A DNA stretch of 64,000 nt from Lunularia cruciata (taxonomy: Eukaryota; Streptophyta; Marchantiopsida; Lunulariales; Lunulariaceae): positions 35,960,001 to 36,024,000 of the forward strand of contig OX419760.1 of assembly GCA_948567375.1 (NCBI GenBank), read 5' to 3'. The notes under the pieces are model-generated. The model searched no databases. It was given only the letters and a program-made list of their open reading frames with translations, and was not told the origin of the DNA. Position 1 is the first letter of the stretch; every line of letters begins with the position of its first letter. Position numbers and translations under genes: made by a program. Positions 37,901-48,347 of this stretch are shown piece after piece.

Positions 37901-38640
37901 ATAATCCCCCAACTCATACTCTTGGTTACACTCCTTGGACCCTATCTAGGCATTCCTACCAAGTTTGCCATGACCATGGATGTATTCTATGATCCCAATG
38001 CCTTTACATTCCTTGGTTGGATCTACATTCTCCTTCTTACTTTGTGCTATTTTGGTGGATGACCCCAAGCAAGATGTTTCTACTTGGATATTTTTTGCTC
38101 TTTTTCCCCAAAATGCATTACTCTTTCTAGCCCATGGAGGTGCTTAGAGACATAAAGAGATTGCCTTTAGGATTCATAAGTTCTTGAGAGGCAATTGGGC
38201 AGGCCTTTAGGAGGTGTACACCATTAGGGCCTAGGCTATAGCCATGCGTAATGAGGAGTCTCTATAGCCCCATGCCTTACTCCTATATAACTGGTGCCTC
38301 CATTGATCATTGATATTAGGTCAAGTAGGGAAGTACACAGGCAACCCAGGTGCTCTCACCTTCTTAGCCAATACTCTTCTCCTTTTATACCTTATCAGAC
38401 TTAAAAACCTTACATCCACAGCCAATGAGGAACTTCCTTTGTTCCTCCATCATTATCAACTAGATAAGGAGTTACAATTGATAAAGTTTTGCTTAACCAT
38501 GCTTTACTCCACTCTCCATGCTTCTCAACTTGAGGGCCATTAGGATTAGTGTTTGAGCACCTATAGGATTACATCTTCATAGATGCTCCAAATTAGGTTT
38601 TCCGTTTCTCTTTGCTTTCAATCAATGCATAGCCTTTGTA
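34946..38640. other. Unassigned repeat DNA, possibly 5' part of GY-A1
   Basis: No recognisable protein. Around 35,330 the text GAGAGGCCTATAAGTAGCAA looks like a plant LTR TATA region, so an LTR remnant may lie at about 35.1-35.6 kb. Plus-strand frames at 37,134-38,543 are short and biased by repeats. They occupy the place where gag and protease of GY-A1 would be expected, but I could not align them to the gag of GY-A2. Confidence 0.35.
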
Positions 38641-41100
38641 TGTGTCCCCAATTTCAAACACTACCTTTTTCATAAGGTATGGGTATTTTGAATGGAGAGT
38701 TATACCTTTTGGGCTCACTAATGCTTTGGTAGTCTTCATGCATTAGATGCATTGGGTGTTAGATGGGCTATTGGATTGGTATGTGATGGTGTTCTTGGAT
38801 GATATTTAAATCTATAGCAAGTTGGAGGCAAAACACATGAACCACATGAAAGAAGTCCTAAGATGATTACATCAATGGAAGTTTTATTGCAAGAAGTCAA
38901 AGTATGTCTTTTGGTAGAAACCTTCTTGGATCATAAGGTCTCATTGGAGGAGATCAAGATGGAATAAGAGAAAGTCAATGCCATTACTGATTGGCTTACT
39001 CCAAAAGATGCCATAGAAGTGCAGTCATTTAATGGATTGATAAGTTTTTACCAACAATTCATCCACTATTATGCTCATGTGACCGCACCATTGACCAATC
39101 TCTTGGAGAAGACCTTAAACCTTTGATGGACCAACAAGCACAAAGAAGCATCCCAAAATTTGAAATATATGGTGTCTTCAAGACCCATTCTTCAACCATA
39201 TGATCCTCAACTACCTTATGTAGTTGAATTTGATGCTTCTAACTTTACTATTAGAGTTATGTCATAATAAGCATTTCCAAATGGGTTACATTTCATTGCC
39301 TTTGTGCCTTGCCGACTAAAAACCAAAAAAAGGAATTACTTTGCTTGAGATTGAGAACAACTAGCAATGGTATATGCCACCAAGGTATGGAGGCATTATC
39401 TCTCGGAAAAACAAATGATCATGTGAACCAATCATAAATTCTTGTTGCAAACATTACATTTGGAGCACATGAAGAGTCAACATCATCAATGGGAGGGACA
39501 AATATAGTTATTTGATATTAAACTTGAGTAAAAACCTGGTAGGTTCCATGCCATCCCCAATGCCCTATCATGATGACCTAATTTGAAGACTCTTCCTCTT
39601 ATCATGATGGAAATTACGACAATGTCATTTGACTGAAAAGTCCAAATTGAGTTTAGTATCACTTTACAAAAAGACTTCTTTTTTCAGATGGTACAAGGTC
39701 ATCTTGCAATACACAATAAGGAATACAACACCTTCTTCTTCAAGAAAGGTCTTCTATTCTATGAGAATTAGATCTATGTTCCAACCAAGGGTGATTTACA
39801 ACTTGTGCACCTTCAAGAAGCCCATGACTTACCAATTATTGTTCACATGGGTGTGGAAAAGACCTTGGATAGTGGTGGCTAATGATGATGGCCTATTGTG
39901 GCATAATGGTTCAAGAGTTTGTCAGACCTTATGAGAGCTACCAATGCAACAAGGCCAATAACCAAAAATAGAGTGGACTTCTTCAACCACTTCCCATCCC
40001 ATTTGCTTGATTGGAACATGTGAGCTTAGATCTCATCACATCCTTGCCCAAGACAAATCAAGGTCACAAAGCAATTGTGGTGTTTGTTGATAAACTTAGT
40101 AAGAAAATCCATTTGCCACAAACTTTTGATATAGAGGATACTAAAATATTGGTCCAAAACAACTTTGACAATGTCTTCAAGCATCATGGGATGTCTTGTG
40201 TACTCATCTCTCACTGTGATCCTTGATTCATCAAAACTTTTTGGCAAGTACTTTTCCAACTACTTGACACCAAGCTTGCTTTGTCCACGGCCTATCATTT
40301 TGAAATTGATGGAAAAATTGAATGTGCAAATCACACCTTGGAAGATATGCTTTGTGTCTTTGTCAACATTTACCATACCAAATGGGATGAATGTCTTTCA
40401 GTTGAGTCCGCCTACAATAACTCCAAGTAGGCTAGAACCATGTGACAAACCAAAAAATTATCACTTTTGCGATCATCAAGTAAGTAAAGTTTGTTCTCAT
40501 AGATACAATTTAGAATTGGTCAAATACAAAGTCAATCAATAACAAGTAATTCTTCTTGGTTGCATCTTTAATCTCTCAGGTAGAAACCACACCCAAAAGA
40601 GAGTAACAAGCACTGACTTGTAGTCTTGTCACAAAAATTAGTCACCCATAATCACAACATCATCAAATCTTTCCAAACAATCTTGATTGTCATGATTTAG
40701 ATTCTCCTTAAATAACACTTCACTACAAAACAACTTTGCTTCAGAATTGTGTTCCATCCCTCCATTGAAGGCACAAATTCCTTGATCAAACTTGCTTCAC
40801 ATCAACACTACGTTGCACTCACAACTATAGAATACTACCAACACTACAATCCCTCTTAGATTTGTCAAGGCATTGCTCCAATTGCACTTCACTCAAGATC
40901 AAACACACAGAATGAAGACCAAGGCTGTGGACTCCAATATCCAACAAACACATTGATTTGCACTTTGAAATTCTTCACATACTCACAAACACACACACAA
41001 TGTTGATACTTGGAATCAAGCAACGAGCACTAAAATCAGCACTTTGCTTTATCTATCTTCAGAAATTATGAATATTGAACAACATATGACTGCAAATGCT

Positions 41101-41112
41101 CCCTTTAAATAG
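41101..41112 (-). promoter_or_regulatory. TATA-like box of LTR-A
   Basis: On the minus strand this reads CTATTTAAAGGG, about 350 bases past the end of the LTR-resident frame and about 660 bases before the LTR end. LTR-B has CTATTTAAGAG at the matching place. Confidence 0.55.
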
Positions 41113-41460
41113 TAAAGCGATCAATAGTTGCTAGCAACTATACCGTTCTACAACAACTCTTCCTACCTGCAGATCCAAAATGACAATGCATATCTTCATA
41201 TCTGCCTCTTCAAATCTCAAAACTGTTACTACTCCAATCCAATGTCTACTTTGACTTCAACTTCCAAACCCGATGTTCCCTCAAGAATTTCCCCATCTTT
41301 GGGTCTATCTGATTCTACTCCTAACTCTTATATTTCTACAATGTCTTCACTACAAACTATGAACTAGTAAACTAGTAGGTAATCTATCTAACTCTTTATC
41401 TTCCAACCCACTCTTCTCTAATATCTCAGATAACTGATCCAAAGACACCTGCACTCCTAC

Positions 41461-43620
41461 CTATACAACTTTGGATCTTCTTACTTCTTGTATCTCACTA
41501 CAAAGTTTTTCTAACTCTGTCCTAACAAGATCCAACCTTATACACACATTGTCTCCAACTTCTAACATCTTTCTATCTACTTGTTCTTGCAAATGAATTA
41601 ACAAATTGTTCAACTTTGTGTCCTTTGCCTTTCTCTTGCGCATCTCTTGCACCAACAATTTCAACTCATGCAATTTGGCTTCTTCTAGTTTACCTTCAAC
41701 CTCTATGCTTAGCATTGCCTTGATTTCATTCACTACCTTGCTTACCTCATTGGCTTCTCCTTCAATCTTGAGCTTCTCCTTCTTTCTTTCTTCCTCCAAT
41801 TTGTTGCAATACATCTGGAGCTCGTCCTTGAGCTCAGCCTTCATGGCCCCCTTCTCCTTTTGATTCATAGTAATTTGCTCCTCTGCCACCCTCACCAATC
41901 CTTGCAATCAATCTTCCTCTCTACCGTGCTCAGCTAACTTTCGCTGCCAGGCTTGATCTTTCTCAACAACCTTCTTCTTGAGACTTTCCAACTCCTGCTC
42001 TATTACCGCTGTACTTGCCTTTGAGTGTATTAACTCTACTCGAGCATCAACAATTTCTCCCTTCAGCACTGCAACCAATGCTATCATCTCCTTGGCCTCC
42101 TCACAACACTTTACTACATCCTCCCTCATCACTTCAAAGTGCTTACTCCAAAGAATCTCCTCCACCCAAAGGTTCTTTGGCTTCCATCTCTACTCTCATT
42201 AGTTTACTTCTTAAAAACAAGGTTTTTGCACTCCACTTCTTTACTACTGCCAACTCATCACGCACATTGAGATTGGCACTCACCATCTCTACTTTCTTTT
42301 GCTGTAGAAACACTAACATCGGATACATGACGTTTGATAGATACTCTACTCCGTCATATTTCTTGTCCTTGGCTTGGCCTTTGTCTTCTTCTTCAAAGAA
42401 CACTCCTTCTTGTACCTTACCCCAAAGTTGTGATCTTTGTACTCTCAAGGTTTCCCCATCCGAGCTCTCCTCCTCTTTTGTGACAACTTTATTGGGCCTC
42501 ACCTTGGCTGCATGCACACTGTTCTTCCTTCTGGCAGTCCGTGGTCATGCCACAACTTCTTCCTCCTTCTTCTCACCTCCCAGTTTAATTGTAGAGACTT
42601 TTGGACTTGGCTTCCCAGTATCCACCATCTGCCTTTGGGTTTGCTGAACCTCCGCCTTACCTTCATTGCCGCTGCTCAATTTTCCACTTTGCAAGGTGAA
42701 CTCTTCTTCTTCTCCTAATGCTTCTCCCTTTGATCCAATTTCCCCTTTGGACTCTTCTTTGGATTTGGCGTTGATTCCTTCCTTTTCACCATCACTGCCA
42801 TTTGGTTAAGCTTCGGCACCCTCTATGGCTAAACTGTTGCAAGGCAACTTCCCAGCTTGGTTCTCTTTCTAGCCCTTGGGATCTCAATTGCTACAATTCT
42901 CTCCTTCCCACTTTTCTTGTAGTCCTCACCTCCATCTTGCACCCTCTCCATATAATATTGTTCATCCTTATCCACCTCTTTCTGCAGATCCGGATGAAAG
43001 TGCAAGTGCATTCGGTTCCTTTCTTCCAAAGTCAGCAAGTTCAGCCCAAAATAAAAATGAGCTGCAAAGGGCACAAAATAATGCGGTGGCATATCCATTC
43101 TCCAACCTAAAATCATCTGCCCCACTCATTGGTGCAAACATTTTGCCCAGTCTACTACCTCTCCCACAAACATTTGGTGAAAGAACACCGCTTGTTGCAT
43201 CGTAACATAGGTGGTTCACTTTGGCTTGAGCATTGCCATCATTGTGATTACAATCCCTCTCCTCTCGGAATCTCTATAACTATCCACCTTATACCTGTTC
43301 TTGGTGCAAGGTTGATTGAACGAGTTTCCCACTTTGGCAATCTCCTCTGAAGCATCACACTTCCGATAGAAGGTGATACCTCCTTCCTCTCTTGCTTCTC
43401 TCCCCAAGACTATTCTCCAATCCAACTCTATCCATCAAGCCGGATTTCCCCTCTTCCCCTCATGCTTTGGCCTATCCTTGCAATTGCTGTTGTGATTTCT
43501 ACCATGAAACCTAGAAAACTGAAGTTCTAGTTCCAGGCCAAGAACATGATACAAAGTCTCAACATGACTTCAATTTGCACTACTAATTCTAATCTGCAAA
43601 TTGCAAGTCCCCTCACCGCA
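41461..43620 (-). pseudogene. LTR-A resident ORF (unknown protein, coiled-coil C-terminus)
   Basis: I do not recognise the family. Pieces in order on the minus strand: 43425-43216 (LDWRIVLGREA, KNRYKVDSYRDSERRGIV), then 43125-42829 (PPHYFVPFAAHFYFGLNLLT, NRMHLHFHPDLQKEVDKDEQ). Next are 42517-42143 (acidic/basic middle), 42165-41908 and 41907-41461 (Glu/Lys-rich heptads, coiled coil, with KLLVQEMRKRKAKDT and GDNVCIRLDLVRTELEKL). The same blocks in the same order occur in LTR-B and in element C. Amino-acid similarity stays clear although the DNA has diverged. A few stops and shifts break the frame. It lies in sense orientation within the LTR, upstream of the TATA-like box. Confidence 0.75.
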
Positions 43621-44858
43621 CTTTGCTTACTCACTTTTGGGGCCATTGTGTGTTTCCTCACCTTCTTCTTGTAGAAGATCATTCCCAAGATCCTAACCCA
43701 CTCTTCTTCCTACAGATTTGCAATTTGCATTACTTTGAGTCAACTCAAAATAAAGATAGTGTATTGTCTAGACATTGCACAGCTCCCTCACAGAATTCTT
43801 GATTTTATAGTCTTGCGCTTATTGGTCATTCTTTAGTTGTTTCTCCAATTCACCAATCACCAATTCTGTGGGGTTGTTTCCTATCACTATCAAGAACTTC
43901 TTGATCTCGAGGTCATTACTTTCTTCCCGTGTACTTTCTTGATTGGTGGACTCCAAAGAAGTTTGTTACAGGTTCTTCGGCTCATACTACACCGCTTGAT
44001 ACAAAGTCCCCTTCTCTGTCTTCCTTTCTTGTCCATCCCGGGTCCTTTGTCCTTGACCCAAGGTCAACTTTGGGTTTGGCTCCAAACACATGCTTCTTTT
44101 ATTTCTTTCCCGTTTAGCCCTCCTTTGGCTTTACTAACGTACTTCTTCTTCCAAATTCCCTTCAAACTATCCAAAACCAAAAAATGTGGGTACCACAAAC
44201 CAAATTCTCTCTCTTCTTCCTTAATTTTGGCCAAGACTCACTTATTCTAGATTATCTTCTTGCTTCTCTTCTATCTCATGTTCCTCATATTTCCACCTTC
44301 TTGGCCACAATATCCTAATCCCTACAACAAGCCAAATCTCATCTCGTTGTTTCTCAAAATCATCAAAAAAATACAAAGACCAATATAATCATGATCTCAC
44401 CTTTCAACTCGATGATAAGGTCATTCTTTCTTCTAGTAAACTACCCCTCCCACTTGATACCTTGCTCCTAATTGGATAGGTCCATTTGATATCACCCAAA
44501 TCAATTCTCTTGTTGCTTATCAACTTGCCTTGCCTTATGCAAATCCACCTTGTCTTTCATGCTTCCAAGTTGAAATCCATTTTTTAATCCATCTTCCTTT
44601 TCCTCTCATGTCCAACCCTCTCCTCCTCTTGTCCCTATCAAAAATCATGAGGATTATGAAGTTAATTATATCCTTGCACATTGCCACATTCAATGTGACC
44701 GTCAACAACATATTAAGTACAAAGTCCTTTTGAAGGGATATCTCCTTCATAATGCTACTTGGGAGCCTCTTTCTCATATCCACAATGCACAAATGACCAT
44801 CTTCAAGTTTGAAGCTTCCATGGTGACAAGGACATCATCAATTGGCGGTGGGAGAATA

Positions 44859-45366
44859 TGTAATAATATGGAGTTTATAGACAAGTTAGTTGAGACTAAA
44901 AAAGTAGCAAATAATTCAAATTAGCTAAGAATTAAAAAAATATTCAAGAAGCATCTAAGAAGCTACTTGGTACCTCCAAAGAATTGGGTAATGTGTATGC
45001 CAAGTGGTGACTTCTAGGAGGAAGCTTGTTGGGAAGCTTCCTAATTAGCTTAGCTTACACGCCAAGTAGATGTCTTCTAGAAGGAAGCTTGTTGGGAAGC
45101 TTCCTAACTAACTTAGATTGCATGCCAAGTAGGCAACTACAAGAAGGAAACTTCTCAAGAAGCATCTCAATTAGCTTAGCTTGCACTCTAAGAAAGTGAC
45201 TTTTAAGAAGCTTCTTGAGAAGCTTCTCAAGAGCATTATATATTTCATATAAATACCAAAGCCTAAGCTCATGCTAGGCATTAGGAGTTTCTCTCATTCA
45301 AGAGTCCAAATGTGTATAGAGTGTATTGCTTCCATTGTTCATGTAAAGGTTGTATTGCAGACTAGA
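44859..45366 (+). mobile_element. GY-A1 3' LTR
   Basis: It starts TGTAATAATATGGAGTTTA, matching TGTAACAATATGGAGTTTA at 52946. Both contain repeated AAGCTTCTTGAGAAGCTTCT palindromes and the block TATAAATACCAAAGC, a likely TATA region. The right end is placed by comparison with GY-A2 and is approximate. Confidence 0.75.
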
Positions 45367-46880
45367 AAGTCAATTTTAGTAAACATTCCAATCAAGATAG
45401 TGCACATAGAGACATTTTGGGTATTAAAAACTAGTATTTTTAGATTAAAATTATAAACCACTGTTTTTTTAAGCACAATCCAACTATCAAAGAGTTGGGC
45501 TCATGATATTTTAGCTCATGACTACACAAGAAGATTTAGAGGAAGCAATCCAAGCTATGGTGAATGCAACCTTATCTTCATATGATTGCAAGTTATTCTC
45601 AAGAAGGTAAAAGGACAATAATTATAGTAAAATTTATTTAGTGTATATATCTTTACAAATGATGAGGAATTGCAAATGTGAGCCAATAATGCATGAGCCA
45701 TTATGGGTCAAAAGAAGAGTTAGTACTAAGAACACAATGATTTCAATGCTTTCAATTTACTCCTCCATGCATGCTTTTGCTTTCTTCATTACCCTTGAAA
45801 GTCATTTAAGGTGTTTGTATCTTCAAATCACTTATATTTGCAACTCTTTTGTATATTCCAAGTGAACACAGCAATGGTAGGACAAGCAAGGCCCCATGCA
45901 TACTTTATGCATTATTTGCCTACAAAAAGAGGAATTGAGATCATAGATAGTGTTATTAGAGCCACAAACTCCACCATCTTTCCACATGTTGAGAACCAAA
46001 TGTATGCTCAAAATGCAATCATGTTGTATGTACTTGGAGTTTAGCAAATATTTTGACTCATTTGTGCTTATCATTGTTTAGAATCTTACCATGCATATAT
46101 TTTTTCACATTGGTGACACACAAGCTATATGTGTGGAATTCTTGGTCCTACAAGCTACTTGAAAATTTTTGTACCTCCTTGTAAACTTAATCTATAACAA
46201 ATAAAATGGTCTATTGCAAGGAGGAGGTCTTCTTGAGGTGCTTGGAGTATGAGAGACCTGATATGCAGTTTATGATCTTTGAGATGTATCAGCAAGTAGC
46301 AAAATTGAGTAATGAATGAAACTCATTTACATTATAGACTTTGTCACTCAAGTGGAAGTTAGCTATCACATTAGAGCTCTAGCTTTTAGAGAAGTTTTGT
46401 GTATTCTTTAGTTATCTACGAAGGTTCACTAAAGTACAACAAACAATGAAAGGATTTGAGGCAAGTACTACTTGAACTTATTTCTTTTATGCACATCCTT
46501 TTCTTGTCAAGTATTGGATTTGATATATGATGGCTTTCTTCAACACGCAAGTGTTATCATCAAGCATTTGGAGTTTGATATTTTAAATTCAATGCTATGA
46601 TCTTTGTCTATCACCCTATGTTGTGGTAACATGCTTGCTATTATAGGACCACAAGGACAAGCATCAATTGATGTCTTAGTTGGGGAAACAACATTTTGAC
46701 TTAGATGTGAAAAAGTCATCAATTGCCTTAATACTTGATGTTGGTGATAGTGCTCTAAATGCACAACTAGTGCTTCAAAAGATGTAGTAGTAGAGAAGAA
46801 AAAGAAACATATTGAAAGATTGCACTTGTAGGTTATAAAAAGGTAGAAGAATGGATAACACTCTATCTTGTGAGCTCGCA
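45367..46880. other. Unassigned region
   Basis: Short frames exist on the plus strand (45,641-46,044) and minus strand (46,890-46,540), but none resembles a protein I know. A splice-acceptor-like stretch precedes the frame at about 45,876, so a captured host-gene fragment is possible. Most likely this is old transposon debris. Confidence 0.35.
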
Positions 46881-46960
46881 TGTCTCTCACCCAAGATGAA
46901 CCTCTAATGGCTATTGAAGTAGTGCATCATGGACTAAGAAGGCAAAGAACCAAACTCTAT
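46881..46960 (-). mobile_element. GY-B-family LTR end fragment
   Basis: About 75 bp starting TGTCTCTCAC on the plus strand match the end of the GY-B LTR at 50624 (TGTCTCTCACTTAGGATGAA). Similarity stops exactly at TGTCTC on the left, as expected at an LTR terminus, and fades to the right. Confidence 0.6.
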
Positions 46961-46964
46961 GGTG

Positions 46965-47071
46965 CCTACTGTGAGTATATACATCACTACACAACACTCA
47001 TCACTGTCAATATCACATACTATAGAAGCACAACTCACACATAAGTCATACATGGACTCTAAAGTGCCACA
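46965..47071 (-). mobile_element. GY-C-family LTR start fragment
   Basis: About 100 bp closely match 48,255-48,347, the start of the GY-C LTR. Shared blocks are AGAAGCACAACTCACACATA and CATACATGGACTCTAAAGTG. It ends at 47071 in an LTR-like CCACA. The DNA between it and 47,517 (about 445 bp) shows no recognised content. Confidence 0.6.
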
Positions 47072-47516
47072 ATGATCAGTTTGTTTACATAACTCGAATC
47101 ACACTCAATCAGATCAGTACTTGATCTATCACTCCATAATTTACCAACAATTGGGCATTGATTATAGTCAAGCCACACCCACTCTAGCTAAGAGAATCCA
47201 AGTGATGCTCACTGGCCTTTGTCCACCATAGCCAAGAACTCAAAGGCTTAACATTAGAGAAGTGAGCTCTCTGGAGTTGCACTTCAAAAGTATATCCCAT
47301 GGTCTCCAACCCTAACAGTCTCGCTGAAGGCACATGTAATGGTGCAAATGGTGCAAGTGATGGTGGGTCCCACAATGTAGTCAATACCCCAAACATGAAA
47401 TCAACAAGTAGTCTATGAATAATTACCAAAATACTCTTGACTACCAACACTACTACTCCAAAGTCCGAACAATCTAGGTGCAATGTTACAAATGGTGTGA
47501 CAACTATTGTGCATAT

Positions 47517-48347
47517 TGTAATACTCTAAGGACAAGAGAAGAGATAAAACACAGATTACACACTCAAACATTTGATGCCCCAAAGGAGCACATTCTCTTT
47601 ATTTTATAACCAAAGAGGATCTCCTCCAAGGAAGCTCCACCACAAGATTAGGCACACAAATAGGTGATGTGTCAGCAAGCTCCACCCTTGGATTACTTAC
47701 TTGGATGGGTGACATGTCTGGTCTAGGTCCTATCTGGTTGGTCAAACAAGCTTTGACCAAAGGGAATCTTTTAGAGAATCTTCTTGTAGGAATCTTAGAA
47801 TCACATAAGGTACCATTATAAAGCTCTTGATGAGACAAAGCAAGGGGGAAGGAAGGCCTACCCTTCCTTCATTGGGAGAGCGGGGAGATTCCACACATTT
47901 TTGAGGCCTAATTCATCCGTTTAGGCCTCTAAAATTGCCTTTTAAGATTATTTCAGTTCATACTCTATTAGTAGAAGTCCCTTTTTGGTGATACCTCCTT
48001 CTCATCTGTTTAGTACATCATGTGTAACATCCTTCTAGTTGTTACCAAACCAATTCTCACCTTTAAATCATATATCTAGCTATTGGTTCTAAGGTTCTCA
48101 AGTCTATTTTGGTTTCTACCCTATTAGTAGAAGTACTCTTTTGGTGATACTTCTATCTGATCTATTTTGACCATCATGTATAACATCATTCTAGATGTTA
48201 CCAAACCAAATTTCATATCTAGATCATATGGCTAGCTCTTGATATTACACATATATACATTACTACACAACATATATCGTTGTCAACATCACACACTATA
48301 GAAGCACAACTCACACATAAGTCATACATGGACTCTAAAGTGTTACA
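47517..48347 (-). mobile_element. GY-C LTR
   Basis: On the minus strand it begins TGTAACACTTTAGAGTCCAT directly after the GY-C integrase remnant and ends near AGAGTATTACA, 831 bp. Internally a block of about 145 bp is duplicated in tandem (about 47,960-48,105 and 48,106-48,250, sharing TATTAGTAGAAGT and TGGTGATAC). A TATA/AATAAA-like stretch lies near 47,600. A homologous fragment sits at 31,668-32,245. Confidence 0.7.

Larger units (their letters stand above)
40441..44197 (-). mobile_element. LTR-A: solo LTR of the element C family, with perfect TSD
   Basis: On the minus strand the LTR starts TGTGGTACCCACAT and ends TTTGTCACA, 3757 bp. It is flanked by the same five bases, AACCA, at 40436-40440 and 44198-44202. 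This proves a single integration followed by LTR-LTR recombination. It sits inside the GY-A1 integrase. It aligns end to end with LTR-B but is more diverged and poorer in CpG, so it is the older copy. It carries the LTR-resident reading frame described separately. Confidence 0.92.
38650..44830 (+). pseudogene. GY-A1 pol remnant: RT, RNase H, integrase, chromodomain
   Basis: RT palm: RYGYFEWRVIPFGLTNAL and VMVFLDDI at about 38.66-38.81 kb. The thumb/connection is at 38.9-39.2 kb. RNase H: YVVEFDASNFTIRV at about 39.22 kb. The integrase core begins LDLITSLPKTNQGHKAIVVF at 40,020 and continues to SAYNNSK at about 40.43 kb. There LTR-A cuts in. The frame resumes after 44,202 with SLILAKTHLF, a counterpart of the usual FLNYGQ-like block. 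The end, 44.66-44.82 kb, is a chromodomain (YEVNYILAHCHIQ, then KYKVLLKGYLLHNATWEPLS), a histone-mark reader placed C-terminal to the integrase in chromoviruses. Stops and shifts are frequent. Confidence 0.85.
38640..45366 (+). mobile_element. GY-A1: Ty3/gypsy chromovirus, split by LTR-A
   Basis: A plus-strand pol remnant (RT, RNase H, integrase, chromodomain) is followed by a polypurine-like tract (44844-44858) and a 3' LTR that starts at 44859. The LTR matches the 5' LTR of GY-A2 at 52946. The element is interrupted at 40441-44197 by solo LTR-A. Its 5' LTR was not found. It is heavily decayed, with many stops. Confidence 0.8.

Noticed and set aside
37134-38543. Plus-strand frames considered as GY-A1 gag
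   Set aside because: No zinc knuckle, capsid or protease motif could be read and they do not align with GY-A2 gag, so the region is left unassigned.
41606-43205. Plus-strand frames in LTR-A that look like membrane proteins
   Set aside because: Antisense of the resident coiled-coil frame, biased to Leu and Ser for the same reason.
44999-45240. Repeated AAGCTTCTTGAGAAGCTTCT palindromes considered as a CRISPR-like array
   Set aside because: Plant nuclear LTR context, irregular spacing, and the same blocks in the GY-A2 LTR; they are internal LTR repeats.
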